This document shows, piece after piece, positions 15,851 to 24,882 of a stretch of DNA of 64,000 bases (positions within the stretch are counted from its first letter, which is position 1; every line of letters begins with the position of its first letter). This DNA comes from Glaciimonas sp. (GTDB lineage Bacteria > Pseudomonadota > Gammaproteobacteria > Burkholderiales > Burkholderiaceae_D): the NCBI GenBank assembly GCA_012927625.1, contig JABBOV010000009.1, positions 1 to 64,000 of the forward strand, given 5' to 3'. The translations under genes were made by a program, and so were the position numbers. Below the pieces are notes generated by a model. The model had not been told where the DNA came from and did not search any database. It saw only the letters and a list, made by a program, of their open reading frames with translations.

Positions 15851-18610
15851 TTACTGCCACCCGAATTTGCGAAGATAAAACCGTTTCATGGCGGTAGTAA
15901 GTGCAACGTAGCACAGCAAAATACCCACTAGCCACGGGAAATACGACAGAGGCAGGCTCTCTAGCTTGAAATATTCAGCCAGCGGCCCCATTGGCAAGTA
16001 AATACCGACCGCCATGACGACGGCAGTCATCCCCAACAGAGGCCAAGAGGCGATGCTTTCTATGAACGGCAGCTTGGGTGTGCGAATCATGTGAACGATC
16101 AGCGTCTGCGTCAGCAAGCCCACCACGAACCATCCCGACTGAAACAAAGTCTGCTGTGCCACCGTGTTGGCGCTGAATACGAACCACATCAAGCAGTAGG
16201 TCGCGATGTCGAACACAGAGCTAATCGGGCCGAAAAACACCATGAAGCGCCCGATGTCAGCCGGGTTCCACTTCAGCGGCTTTTTTACCAGTTCATCATC
16301 GACGTTATCAAACGGAATCGCGATCTGCGAAATGTCATACAGCAGGTTCTGCACCAGCAGTTGCAGCGGCAGCATCGGCAGGAAGGGCAAAAAGGCACTG
16401 GCTACCAACACTGAGAACACATTGCCAAAATTGGAACTGGCGGTCATGCGGATGTATTTCAGCATGTTGCTGAAGGTTCTGCGCCCTTCGATAACGCCCT
16501 CTTCCAGCACCATCAGACTCTTTTCCAGCAAGATGATGTCGGCTGCCTCCTTGGCAATATCCACGGCGGAATCCACTGAAATACCAATATCGGCGGCGCG
16601 CAGCGCTGGCGCATCATTGATGCCATCGCCCATGAATCCGACGATATGGCCATTGCCGCGCAGTGCGCGCACCAGCCGCTCTTTGTGCAGCGGCGTTAAT
16701 TTTGCGAACACGGTATTGCATTCCACCGCCTTGGCCAACTGATCGTCTTTCATGCGGTCGATCTGCGAACCGAGCACAACACCGGCCACCGTCAAGCCTA
16801 CCTCGCGGCAAATCTTGGCGGTAACGAGTTCATTGTCTCCTGTTAGCACCTTGACCGTAACGCCATGTATGGCAAGTGCTTTCAGTGCTGGCGCAGTCGA
16901 TTCCTTGGGTGGGTCGAGAAAGGCAACGTAACCTATCAAGGTCAGCTCGGCTTCATCTGCCAGCGCATAAACCAACTTGCTCGGCGGGACTTCCTTGACG
17001 GCCACGGCTACTACGCGAAGGCCTTCTTCGTTGAGATTGTGCGTAATGCACAGTACGCGCTTGAGCATGGCTTCGTCGAGAGCTACCGTTTGGTCGCCTT
17101 GCTGAACGCGGGTGCATACGGAAAGGATTTCCTCGACTGCCCCCTTGCAGATGAGCTCGTGGTGATCGTTCCGCTCGCTCACGATCACCGACATGCGGCG
17201 GCGCTGAAAATCGAAAGGAATTTCATCAATCTTCACATAGTCCTGTGCCAGCTTGAGCTCGGTCTGCAGCTCCACATGGTCGAGCACCGCCCGGTCGAGC
17301 AGGTTCTTCAAGCCGGTCTGGTAATGACTATTCAGGAAGGCAAATTTCAACACATCGTCGGACTCTGCGCCGAATACGTCGGTATGCCGCTCCAGGAAAA
17401 TCTTGTCTTGGGTGAGCGTACCGGTCTTATCTGTGCACAGGACATCCATCGCACCGAAGTTCTGGATCGCGTCTAGTCTTTTTACGACCACCTTCTTGCG
17501 CGACAGCAACACAGCGCCTTTGGCTAGCGTCGAGGTCACGATCATTGGCAGCATCTCGGGCGTAAGGCCCACCGCAACCGCCAGCGCAAACAGAAATGCT
17601 TCGGCCCAGTCGCCTTTGGTGAATCCATTGACCAGCAAAACAAGAGGCGCCATTACCAGTGCGAAGCGAATCAACAGCCAACTCACGCTGTTGACGCCTA
17701 CCTGGAAAGCAGTTGGTGCGCGGTTGGTAGCGGTCACCCGCGTAGCAATGGTGCCGAAGTAGGTGCGGTTACCCGTGGTCAGCACCACGGCCGTGGCCGC
17801 ACCGGACACGACATTGGTGCCCATGAACAAAAGATTATCCCGTTCCAGCGGGTTCTCCCCAACGCTGTCATGGCGGTCGACAAACTTCTCTACCGGCAAA
17901 GACTCGCCGGTCATTGCCGCTTGGCTGATGAACAAGTCCTTGGCGACGAGCACTCGGCAGTCGGCCGGGATCATGTCGCCAGCCGACAGCACGATGAGTT
18001 CACCCGGCACCAATTCTTTGATGGGAACTTCAAGTTTCTGAGGCGGACGGGTATGCAACTGAACATTGAAATAGCGTTCGGCATCCTGGGCAACTTCGCT
18101 AGACAAGTCGCGGCGGATTACGGTTGCCGTATTGCTCACCATGTCTTTTAAGCGTTCGGCAGCGCGGTTCGAGCGCCCCTCCTGCACGAAACGGATGAGC
18201 GTCGACAACACCACCATCGTACCGATCACGATGGTCGCTTTGACGTCTTTGGTGAGATACGAAACCACCGCAAGCACCGTCAGCAGCAAGTTGAACGGGT
18301 TCTTGTAGCAATACCAGAAGTGCAGCCACCATGGCAACGGCTTCTCGTGCTCCACCTCGTTGGGGCCAACACGAGCACGAATGGTTGCTGCCTCCGCGCT
18401 GCTCAAGCCATCTTCGTGTGCCTTGAGTCGAACCAGAACCGCCGCAGGGTCTTCGCTGGATGCGCGCAGCAGTTCATGTGCAAGGTGATCCGGGACAGTA
18501 CGCGACACGTTTGGCCCCGACGATGAATCCAGCAAGGGGCGCCGGCCGAAATGGCGCGCCGTGTGCCGGCTGCGCAAAAATACTTCAAACAGATTCTTGA
18601 ATAGGTTCAT
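15851..18610 (-). CDS. mgtA: magnesium-transporting P-type ATPase MgtA
   Basis: A 919-residue P3B-type ATPase for Mg2+ import. It shows the phosphorylation motif DKTGTLT (CTDKTGTLTQDK), TGES (AMTGESLPVEK), the hinge GDGINDAPALR and ten or so membrane segments with the C-terminal six-helix block. Length and the start MNLFKNLFEVFLRSR agree with MgtA/MgtB proteins, including an amphipathic basic N-terminus. No second MgtA-type gene is adjacent. The 5' side has about 700 bp without a clear gene, long enough for a regulated leader; no known Mg2+ riboswitch pattern was recognised there. Confidence 0.95.
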   Translation of the reverse strand: MNLFKNLFEVFLRSRHTARHFGRRPLLDSSSGPNVSRTVPDHLAHELLRASSEDPAAVLVRLKAHEDGLSSAEAATIRARVGPNEVEHEKPLPWWLHFWYCYKNPFNLLLTVLAVVSYLTKDVKATIVIGTMVVLSTLIRFVQEGRSNRAAERLKDMVSNTATVIRRDLSSEVAQDAERYFNVQLHTRPPQKLEVPIKELVPGELIVLSAGDMIPADCRVLVAKDLFISQAAMTGESLPVEKFVDRHDSVGENPLERDNLLFMGTNVVSGAATAVVLTTGNRTYFGTIATRVTATNRAPTAFQVGVNSVSWLLIRFALVMAPLVLLVNGFTKGDWAEAFLFALAVAVGLTPEMLPMIVTSTLAKGAVLLSRKKVVVKRLDAIQNFGAMDVLCTDKTGTLTQDKIFLERHTDVFGAESDDVLKFAFLNSHYQTGLKNLLDRAVLDHVELQTELKLAQDYVKIDEIPFDFQRRRMSVIVSERNDHHELICKGAVEEILSVCTRVQQGDQTVALDEAMLKRVLCITHNLNEEGLRVVAVAVKEVPPSKLVYALADEAELTLIGYVAFLDPPKESTAPALKALAIHGVTVKVLTGDNELVTAKICREVGLTVAGVVLGSQIDRMKDDQLAKAVECNTVFAKLTPLHKERLVRALRGNGHIVGFMGDGINDAPALRAADIGISVDSAVDIAKEAADIILLEKSLMVLEEGVIEGRRTFSNMLKYIRMTASSNFGNVFSVLVASAFLPFLPMLPLQLLVQNLLYDISQIAIPFDNVDDELVKKPLKWNPADIGRFMVFFGPISSVFDIATYCLMWFVFSANTVAQQTLFQSGWFVVGLLTQTLIVHMIRTPKLPFIESIASWPLLGMTAVVMAVGIYLPMGPLAEYFKLESLPLSYFPWLVGILLCYVALTTAMKRFYLRKFGWQ

Positions 18611-19339
18611 GATTTTCTTTCTTGCACAGCTAGTGCGTTTGACGCCGGTAAATTTTTTGGCTGCTGGGTTTGGATGCGTGGATCGCCCGGCATGCAGTGC
18701 TATCGCGGTTTATCTGAAGCCAGGTTTCAAGTGGACAGGTTCTGGTATCGACGATGCCAGCATTGTCGATGGCCATTGGCCGGTCGGCGTGAGCAGCCGA
18801 AACCGCTGCGCCAAAAGAACGCGCTACTTCTACGTGCAGCGAAAAGTCATGCAAGGTCATTACCGCCGCCTAGGTCAACAGGGGGTGCAGGCAAGACTTG
18901 CGCCAAGATGGTTGGCATTACGCCAAAGCCATACAGTCGGTCAGCAGCCTATTAATAATAACGATTGAGAGATGTCCGCGGCGAGGAACTGCTATGCCGC
19001 ATTTGATACCACACCTTGCTTTGGCAAGGCGGGCAAAAAAGAGTCCGTGTCTTGCTAAGGCTAATCGTCGATTTGTAATCGACTACTGTCACTAGAACAA
19101 GCACTCACGTGGAACCCCGTAAAATGAAAACAGCCGAATTCTAACCATGCATACTGGTGCCGTCAAGTAAAAAAATTGTAAAATTTTTATCATAATTATC
19201 AAGGGTAATCAGCATTTTCCAATGTCGGGTATGGTCACGCGCAGGCGACCAAAAAAGATGCTGGACTACAGGCTATTGCACCGGCTACCAAGCGTTTCCG
19301 CACAAGGGGACAACGTGCTTGGTTTTAGTTGGCCTCTGT
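18611..19339. other. long gap upstream of mgtA and after the GntR gene
   Basis: 729 bp without a convincing gene except a possible leader peptide frame (18630-18860, minus). The mgtA side should contain its promoter and leader. An M-box or the enterobacterial mgtA leader was looked for and not seen. The distal part (19110-19220) is AT-rich. Confidence 0.5.
18630..18860 (-). CDS. possible small protein or leader upstream of mgtA
   Basis: A 76-codon minus-strand frame ends 20 bp before the mgtA start. Its first half (MTLHDFSLHVEVARSFGAAV, then SAAHADRPMAID) has a plausible protein-like composition; the second half looks random. No strong ribosome site is present. It could be a leader peptide, a decayed small gene or chance. 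Offered only because its place in the mgtA leader is suggestive. Confidence 0.25.
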   Translation of the reverse strand: MTLHDFSLHVEVARSFGAAVSAAHADRPMAIDNAGIVDTRTCPLETWLQINRDSTACRAIHASKPSSQKIYRRQTH

Positions 19340-20080
19340 TCACAGTCGAGCAATGTCAGTTACGAGGATCTGGCTATCGACAGAAATCCGTACTGCATCG
19401 TGACGCCAGAATTCGCGGTCGCAGTCAATGACCTGCCCGGTTTGATCGTAGTTGATTCTGGTAATAAGCAGCAAAGGGCTGCCTTCTGCCAGTTTGAGAT
19501 GGCTCGCCACGCTGCCGTAGGCTGCGGTTGGATAGATGTCAAAACTGGAGCGGCCGTACTGGATGCCATAGTGTTCCTGATAAATCAGGGTCAGCGATTG
19601 AGACAGATCCCGCTCCAATATGCCCGGGAAAATACCGGGTTTCAAGTAGTGCGCAACAAACATGACGGCGCGGTTATCGACATAACGCAGGCGTCGGATC
19701 CGATGCAATTTGCTGCCGGGCGCCAGGGCCATTTTTTGGCACAGCTCGGGACTGGCCAATTCTGTGCTGGCTGAAATAACCTTTGTGACGACTTTGCGTT
19801 GTTGCCTTTCCACCATCAGGTGAAAATGCGATTTGGTGATCGGGTTGTATTCCAGACGGGATGGGGTGACGAACCAGCCGCGTCGGTTTTCACGGTAAAT
19901 GCAGCCTTCCGCTTCCAGCCTGAGCAAGGCTTGCTTGACCGTGATGCGGGTGGTCGAGAACAGCTCGCTGAGATCGCGCTCTGAAGGCAGTTTGGCACTG
20001 GCGGCCAGGCTGCCCGTACTGATCTGGGCGACCAGACTTTGACGGATTGCGGCAGCCTGCGTGGGAACTTTCTCTATCAA
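19340..20080 (-). CDS. GntR-family regulator with UTRA domain
   Basis: A 246-residue HutC-subfamily regulator: N-terminal winged helix (about 8-75, with LPSERDLSELFSTTRITVKQALLRLEAEG) and C-terminal UTRA ligand domain (about 90-240, with HRIRRLRYVDNRAVMFVAHYLKP and a closing LLLITRINYDQ, CDREFWRHDAV). It resembles PhnF/PhnR-type regulators of phosphonate genes. It is divergent from an ABC importer operon, with a 171-bp shared region that holds a HutC-type operator before the first importer gene. It most likely represses that operon and is released by the imported compound; the ligand is unknown. Confidence 0.85.
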   Translation of the reverse strand: MIEKVPTQAAAIRQSLVAQISTGSLAASAKLPSERDLSELFSTTRITVKQALLRLEAEGCIYRENRRGWFVTPSRLEYNPITKSHFHLMVERQQRKVVTKVISASTELASPELCQKMALAPGSKLHRIRRLRYVDNRAVMFVAHYLKPGIFPGILERDLSQSLTLIYQEHYGIQYGRSSFDIYPTAAYGSVASHLKLAEGSPLLLITRINYDQTGQVIDCDREFWRHDAVRISVDSQILVTDIARL

Positions 20081-20226
20081 AATAAAAGCATGGTGAATTT
20101 TTCAGGCGCTCATCTTATCGCAGTCAATGGCTGATTTTTTGGCTGATGCAACATAATTAGCACCTTGCAAAAATGTCACATTGCGGTAATTATTACTGCG
20201 TAATATCGCTTCTGATTATTTTAAAT

Positions 20227-20238
20227 TGGACTATACCA
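20227..20238. promoter_or_regulatory. HutC/GntR-type operator
   Basis: TGGACTATACCA matches ten of twelve positions of its own reverse complement and fits the HutC-subfamily operator TGGTATAGACCA closely. It lies between the presumed promoter and the ribosome site AGGAG of the substrate-binding protein gene, so binding would block transcription. An additional dyad, GTAAT-T-ATTAC, lies at about 20187-20197. Confidence 0.55.
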
Positions 20239-20251
20239 GAGGAGTCTTTCC

Positions 20252-21307
20252 GTGAAAAAAATGCTATTAAACAGTTTGGCCGCAAGCGTGTTGGCAGTTG
20301 CCGTGACCAGTGCCTATGCACAGCAAAGTCTGATTGCACTAACCGCTGCCGCAAAAAAAGAAGGCGTCGTCAATAGCGTTGGCATGCCTTCCGACTGGGC
20401 CAACTGGAAAGATACCTGGACCCAAATGAAGGATAAATTTGGCATAGTCCATCAGGATACGGATATGAGTTCGGCCCAGGAGATCGCCAAGTTTGATGCG
20501 GAAAAATCCAACGCTTCCGCCGATATTGGCGATGTAGGCCACTCATTCGGCCCAATCGCCGTCAGCAAAGGCGTGACGCAGGCGTACAAGCCGACTACCT
20601 GGAATGACATTCCGGCATGGGCTAAAGATACCGACGGGCACTGGATGCTGGCATACACCGGCACCATGTCGTTCATCAGCAACAACAAGCTGGTCAAGAA
20701 TCCTCCCAAGAATTGGAATGATTTGCTGACCGGCACCTACAAAGTCACGGTGGGTGAAGTCGGAGTTGCATCCCAAGCCAATAGCGCGGTGCTGGCAGCG
20801 GCCATCGCCAAGGGCGGCAATGAGAAGAACCTGGAACCTGCCTACAAATTGTTTGCGGAACTGGCTAAACAAGGACGTCTGTCCCTGGCGAACCCCAGCA
20901 TCGCCAATCTGGAAAAAGGCGAAATCGAAGTCGCCCTGCTGTGGGACTTCAACGCGCTGAGTTATCGCGACAAGATCGACCCGACCTTGTTCACGGTGGC
21001 GATCCCGCAGGACGGCTCGGTGGTTGCCGGCTACACCACGATTATCAACAAATACGCGCAGCATCCGAACGCCGCCAAACTGGCACGCGAATATATTTTT
21101 AGCGATGCCGGTCAGATCAATCTGGCCCGCGGCAATGCGCGCCCGATCCGTACCTCCGTGGTCATGCCGAAAGACGTGAAAGCCAAGATGCTGCCGCAAG
21201 CGCAGTATCGTAACGCCAAGCCAATCCATGATTTTGCGGCATGGGAAGCAACCACTAAGGCCCTGCCGCGCCAATGGCAAGAGCAAGTCATGATGTTCAA
21301 TAAATAA
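20252..21307 (+). CDS. ABC importer substrate-binding protein
   Basis: A 351-residue periplasmic binding protein of the spermidine/iron/2-aminoethylphosphonate-like class. The start is GTG at 20252, with GAGGAG eight bases upstream, and a signal peptide follows (MKKMLLNSLAASVLAVAVTSAYA). The body has family-like segments: GVVNSVGMPSDWANW, DIGDVGHSFG, VALLWDFNALSYRDK and FSDAGQINLARGNARPI. It heads a five-gene operon: binding protein, hydrolase, two permeases, ATPase. The ligand may be an organophosphorus compound because of the linked hydrolase; this is inference. Confidence 0.85.
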   Translation: MKKMLLNSLAASVLAVAVTSAYAQQSLIALTAAAKKEGVVNSVGMPSDWANWKDTWTQMKDKFGIVHQDTDMSSAQEIAKFDAEKSNASADIGDVGHSFGPIAVSKGVTQAYKPTTWNDIPAWAKDTDGHWMLAYTGTMSFISNNKLVKNPPKNWNDLLTGTYKVTVGEVGVASQANSAVLAAAIAKGGNEKNLEPAYKLFAELAKQGRLSLANPSIANLEKGEIEVALLWDFNALSYRDKIDPTLFTVAIPQDGSVVAGYTTIINKYAQHPNAAKLAREYIFSDAGQINLARGNARPIRTSVVMPKDVKAKMLPQAQYRNAKPIHDFAAWEATTKALPRQWQEQVMMFNK

Positions 21308-21314
21308 GGACAGC

Positions 21315-22124
21315 ATGCACAGCAAGGTTGTTCTGGTGGTGATTGATGGCCTGGCTTGGCAGATAGCCCATGATGGCATGGGCTACCTGCAGGGATTGTG
21401 CGAAGCCGGTCACGCCAGCTTGTATCGGATGGAGTGTGAATTGCCATCGCTGTCGCGTCCTTTGTACGAATGCATCCTGACCGGGGTGCGTCCGGTCGAC
21501 AGCGGCGTGGTGCACAACGATGTGGTGCGGCTGTCAAAAGAAGAGAGCATTTTTCATCTGGCGCGCAAGGCCGGCGCGAAGACCGCCGCGGCGGCTTATC
21601 ACTGGGTCAGCGAACTGTACAACCGAGCTCCCTACGAAGCGGTGCGCGACCGTTTTACCGATGATGACAGTCTGCCGATACAGCACGGCGTGTTTTATCA
21701 CGTTGACAGTTATCCTGACGATCATCTGCTGCTGGATGGCGAAATCCTGCGGCGCCGGCATGATCCTGATTTTTTGCTGATCCATCCGATGAACACGGAT
21801 GATGCGGGCCATCGTCACGGACTGGACAGCGCCGAATATCGCAATACCGCCCGGCGCTTCGATAATGCCCTATCGGCCTATCTGCCGACCTGGATCGAGC
21901 AGGGCTACCAGATTATCGTGACGAGCGATCACGGCATGAACAAGGACCATAGCCACCGCGGGGTGCTGCCGGAAGAACGGCAAGTGCCGTTGTTCGTGAT
22001 CGGTCAGCATTTTAGTCACGACCCCAAGGCCGAGCCGCGTCAGCTTGAATTATGCGGTGTGATCGCAGAATTGCTCGGCGTCGCCCATCAAAAAACCTCA
22101 AACAAGAAATTACTTGCCGCATGA
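21315..22124 (+). CDS. alkaline-phosphatase-superfamily hydrolase (NPP type)
   Basis: A 269-residue enzyme of the nucleotide pyrophosphatase/phosphodiesterase branch of the alkaline-phosphatase superfamily. Metal and catalytic residues are visible: D11 (VVIDGLAW), S47 in PSLSRPLYE at the place of the Thr/Ser nucleophile, D162-x-x-G-H166, D205-H206 (TSDHGMN) and H212/H214. It has no signal peptide and should act in the cytoplasm. It lies between the binding-protein and permease genes (7 bp after the first, 4-bp ATGA overlap with the second), so it probably cleaves the imported compound, for example a phosphodiester or phosphonate. The substrate is not known. Confidence 0.85.
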   Translation: MHSKVVLVVIDGLAWQIAHDGMGYLQGLCEAGHASLYRMECELPSLSRPLYECILTGVRPVDSGVVHNDVVRLSKEESIFHLARKAGAKTAAAAYHWVSELYNRAPYEAVRDRFTDDDSLPIQHGVFYHVDSYPDDHLLLDGEILRRRHDPDFLLIHPMNTDDAGHRHGLDSAEYRNTARRFDNALSAYLPTWIEQGYQIIVTSDHGMNKDHSHRGVLPEERQVPLFVIGQHFSHDPKAEPRQLELCGVIAELLGVAHQKTSNKKLLAA

Positions 22125-22996
22125 AGTCTTCTTCACATGTGCCGGCAACGTCAGTGCCTGGCGCACCGCGCTTGCATCATTGGCGCGCGGCACTGCTGCT
22201 ATTGCCGCTGCTGCTGGTGTTGATGCTATTTTCATTGGCACCGACGCTCTGGGTTTTGATTAACAGCGTCAAGGTCGATGGACTTTGGTCGATGGCGCAT
22301 TTTGTCGAAATACTGGGTTCGCCGTTTTACCGGCAAGCCTTTGGCAACAGCCTCTGGATCGCCGTCTGGTCCAGTGTGATCGGCTTGCTGATTGCGCTGC
22401 TCAGCGCCGCCTCGCTGAAGCGGGTCGATGGCAGCTTGCGCGACATGACAGTGGCGTTTACCAATATGGCGAGCAACCTGAGCGGCGTTCCGCTGGCATT
22501 TGCCTTCATCATCATCATGGGCGCAAATGGCGCGGTGACCTTGCTGCTGCGTGAATGGGGCGTCTGGAGTGGCTATAACTTGTACTCGCGCGCCGGGCTG
22601 ACCATGATCTACACCTATTTCCAGGTGCCGCTGGCGGTGCTGTTGCTGTATCCCGCCTTTGATGCGCTGGATGACGACTGGCAGGATTCAGCCGCGTTGC
22701 TGGGCGCGTCCCGCTTGCAATACTGGCGTCTGATCGCCTTGCCGGTGATACTGCCGGCGGTGCTAGGTACTTTCATATTGCTGTTTGCCAATGCGATGGG
22801 GGCATATGCGAGCGCCTATGCGCTGATGACCTCCAATTACAACTTGGTCACCATTCGCATTTCCAGCCTGGTGGCAGGGGATATTTTCCTGGAACCCAAT
22901 CTGGCGGCAGCACTTTCAGTACTCATGATCGGATTGCTGGTGATCTTGGTGGCAGTCAATCAATTGTTATTGAAGCGAAGCTACCATGCACGCTAA
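22121..22996 (+). CDS. ABC importer permease 1
   Basis: A 291-residue inner-membrane permease of the BPD_transp_1 type with about six helices. The start at 22121 overlaps the hydrolase stop (ATGA), typical of translational coupling; an upstream in-frame start would overlap the hydrolase by 70 bp. The EAA-type coupling loop reads DSAALLGASRLQYWRLIALPVILPAVLGTF near residue 190. The N-terminus has a 20-residue soluble stretch before the first helix. Confidence 0.9.
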   Translation: MKSSSHVPATSVPGAPRLHHWRAALLLLPLLLVLMLFSLAPTLWVLINSVKVDGLWSMAHFVEILGSPFYRQAFGNSLWIAVWSSVIGLLIALLSAASLKRVDGSLRDMTVAFTNMASNLSGVPLAFAFIIIMGANGAVTLLLREWGVWSGYNLYSRAGLTMIYTYFQVPLAVLLLYPAFDALDDDWQDSAALLGASRLQYWRLIALPVILPAVLGTFILLFANAMGAYASAYALMTSNYNLVTIRISSLVAGDIFLEPNLAAALSVLMIGLLVILVAVNQLLLKRSYHAR

Positions 22997-23756
22997 ACAC
23001 TATCACCGTTGCGTTGTCGCCGGCTTGATTGCGCTATTGAGCATCCCGGTGCTGGCGACGCTGTTGTATTCGTTCTCGCGGCATTGGGGCGCGACGATTT
23101 TGCCTGATGGCTTGACGCTCGACTGGTATCTGACGTTATGGCAGGAGCCGCGTTTTTTGACTGCGTTTGGGCATTCTTTAATCATCGCGGTGGCAACCTT
23201 GATCTTCGGTACCCTGATCATTGTGCCGGCCGCATTTGTCGTGTTTTATTACTTTCCAAAGCTGGATCGCTGGATGGGCATCCTGATTCTGATCCAGTTC
23301 GCGGTGCCGCCGGTGGTGTCGTCCGTCGGCTTGTTGCAGATCTATGCCGATGGTCCGCTGCCTTTAATTGGCACGCCGTGGGTCTTGATCGGCTGCTATT
23401 TCACGATTGTCTTGCCGTTCATGTATCGGGCGCTAGCCAATGGTCTGCAAGGTTTAAACGTGCGCGACCTGATGGATGCGGCGCATCTCCTGGGTGCCAG
23501 CACCAGCTCTGCCTTTTTGCGGGTGGTTTTGCCGAATATCCGCAAGGGTTTGATGGCCTCGTTGTTTCTATCGTTTTCCTTCTTGTTAGGTGAGTTCGTG
23601 TTCGCCAACATGCTGGTTGGCAACCGTTACGAAACGCTGAATGTTTATCTTTACAACATGCGCATGACCAGCGGCCATTTCACCAGTGCGGTAGTGATGA
23701 GCTACTTTATGTTTACGCTGGTGGTGACCTGGATCGCTACCCGCTTGAGCCGATAG
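22986..23756 (+). CDS. ABC importer permease 2
   Basis: A 256-residue inner-membrane permease pairing with the preceding one, which it overlaps by 11 bp. The coupling loop reads DAAHLLGASTSSAFLRVVLPNIRKGLMASLF. Six hydrophobic segments are visible. The order permease-permease-ATPase is the standard one for importers of the 2-aminoethylphosphonate/spermidine class. Confidence 0.9.
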   Translation: MHAKHYHRCVVAGLIALLSIPVLATLLYSFSRHWGATILPDGLTLDWYLTLWQEPRFLTAFGHSLIIAVATLIFGTLIIVPAAFVVFYYFPKLDRWMGILILIQFAVPPVVSSVGLLQIYADGPLPLIGTPWVLIGCYFTIVLPFMYRALANGLQGLNVRDLMDAAHLLGASTSSAFLRVVLPNIRKGLMASLFLSFSFLLGEFVFANMLVGNRYETLNVYLYNMRMTSGHFTSAVVMSYFMFTLVVTWIATRLSR

Positions 23757-23765
23757 GACAAAGTC

Positions 23766-24782
23766 ATGAGTTTTCTTACTGTAACGAACTTATCCAAAAA
23801 CTTCGGCAAGACGAAGGTGTTTGAGCAGATCAATTTCAATATTGAAGAGGGCGAACTGATCACCTTGCTCGGCCCCAGCGGTTGCGGAAAATCGACCCTG
23901 TTGCGCTGCATTGCCGGCCTGGCCGAGGTCGACCACGGCCAGATCAGTGTGGCGGGGGACGATATTACCCACGTGGTGCCGCAAAAACGCGGTATCGGCA
24001 TGGTGTTTCAGAGCTATGCGCTGTTCCCGAATCTGACCGTGATGGGCAATATCGCATTTGGCCTGAAAATGCAGCGCGTGCCGGCGATTGAAATCGAACA
24101 GCGTGTCACGGAAGTCGTCGCCCTGGTCGAATTGCAGGGGCACGAGAATAAATTCGTGCATCAATTGTCCGGCGGCCAGCGCCAACGTGTCGCCCTGGCG
24201 CGCGCGCTGGTGGTGCGCCCGCGCATCCTGTTGCTGGACGAACCTTTGTCGGCGCTGGATGCGCGCATCCGCAAGAACCTGCGGGAAGAAATCCGGCGCA
24301 TCCAGTCCCAGTTGAAACTGACCACTATCTTCGTTACCCATGACCAGGAAGAAGCGCTGATCTTGTCCGACCGTATCTTCGTGATGCATGACGGGCGTAT
24401 CGTGCAGGATGGATCGGCCGAGACGATTTATACCCGCCCCGCAAATGCATTCGTGGCCCGCTTCATGGGCAACTTCAATCTTCTCAATCCTGATCAGGCC
24501 AAGGATTTACTGGGCCTGCAAATCCAAGGGCAACTGGCAATTCGTCCCGAGTCGATCCATGTTGCAGAAGCGGGTCGAACCTACGGCAGCCACTTGAGCG
24601 CGCCGTGCCAGGCCACTGTGCGCCATCACCAACTGCTCGGCAATGTGATCCGTTATCACGTCGATGCGCAAGGCTGCGCATTAATGGTCGATACGCTCAA
24701 CCGCAGTTCGGACCTGCTGCTGCAACCAGGTGCGCAGATCGGCTTGCTATTCCAACGGCAGGAACTGCAAGAGGTTGCGTGA
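23766..24782 (+). CDS. ABC importer ATP-binding protein
   Basis: A 338-residue ATPase: Walker A GPSGCGKST (residues 36-44), signature LSGGQRQRVALARAL (about 138), Walker B ILLLDEPLSALDA (about 159), H-loop VTHDQEEAL, then a C-terminal TOBE-like regulatory domain (from about 245). It starts nine bases after permease 2. The last 40 codons have a close but decayed duplicate at 34906-35049, ten kilobases away on the other side of the T6SS island. Confidence 0.92.
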   Translation: MSFLTVTNLSKNFGKTKVFEQINFNIEEGELITLLGPSGCGKSTLLRCIAGLAEVDHGQISVAGDDITHVVPQKRGIGMVFQSYALFPNLTVMGNIAFGLKMQRVPAIEIEQRVTEVVALVELQGHENKFVHQLSGGQRQRVALARALVVRPRILLLDEPLSALDARIRKNLREEIRRIQSQLKLTTIFVTHDQEEALILSDRIFVMHDGRIVQDGSAETIYTRPANAFVARFMGNFNLLNPDQAKDLLGLQIQGQLAIRPESIHVAEAGRTYGSHLSAPCQATVRHHQLLGNVIRYHVDAQGCALMVDTLNRSSDLLLQPGAQIGLLFQRQELQEVA

Positions 24783-24882
24783 CGCGGTACTAACGCTGGT
24801 CGGGTTCGCCAATTTGATTTTTCTCAAACAAGCGGGACAGGCGCAATAATGCTGCTTCGCCGCTAATAGTTGCCGAACCTCA

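Noticed and set aside
18611-18960. M-box riboswitch before mgtA
   Set aside because: The conserved M-box elements (such as GTTAGGTGAGGC) are absent on the mgtA strand.
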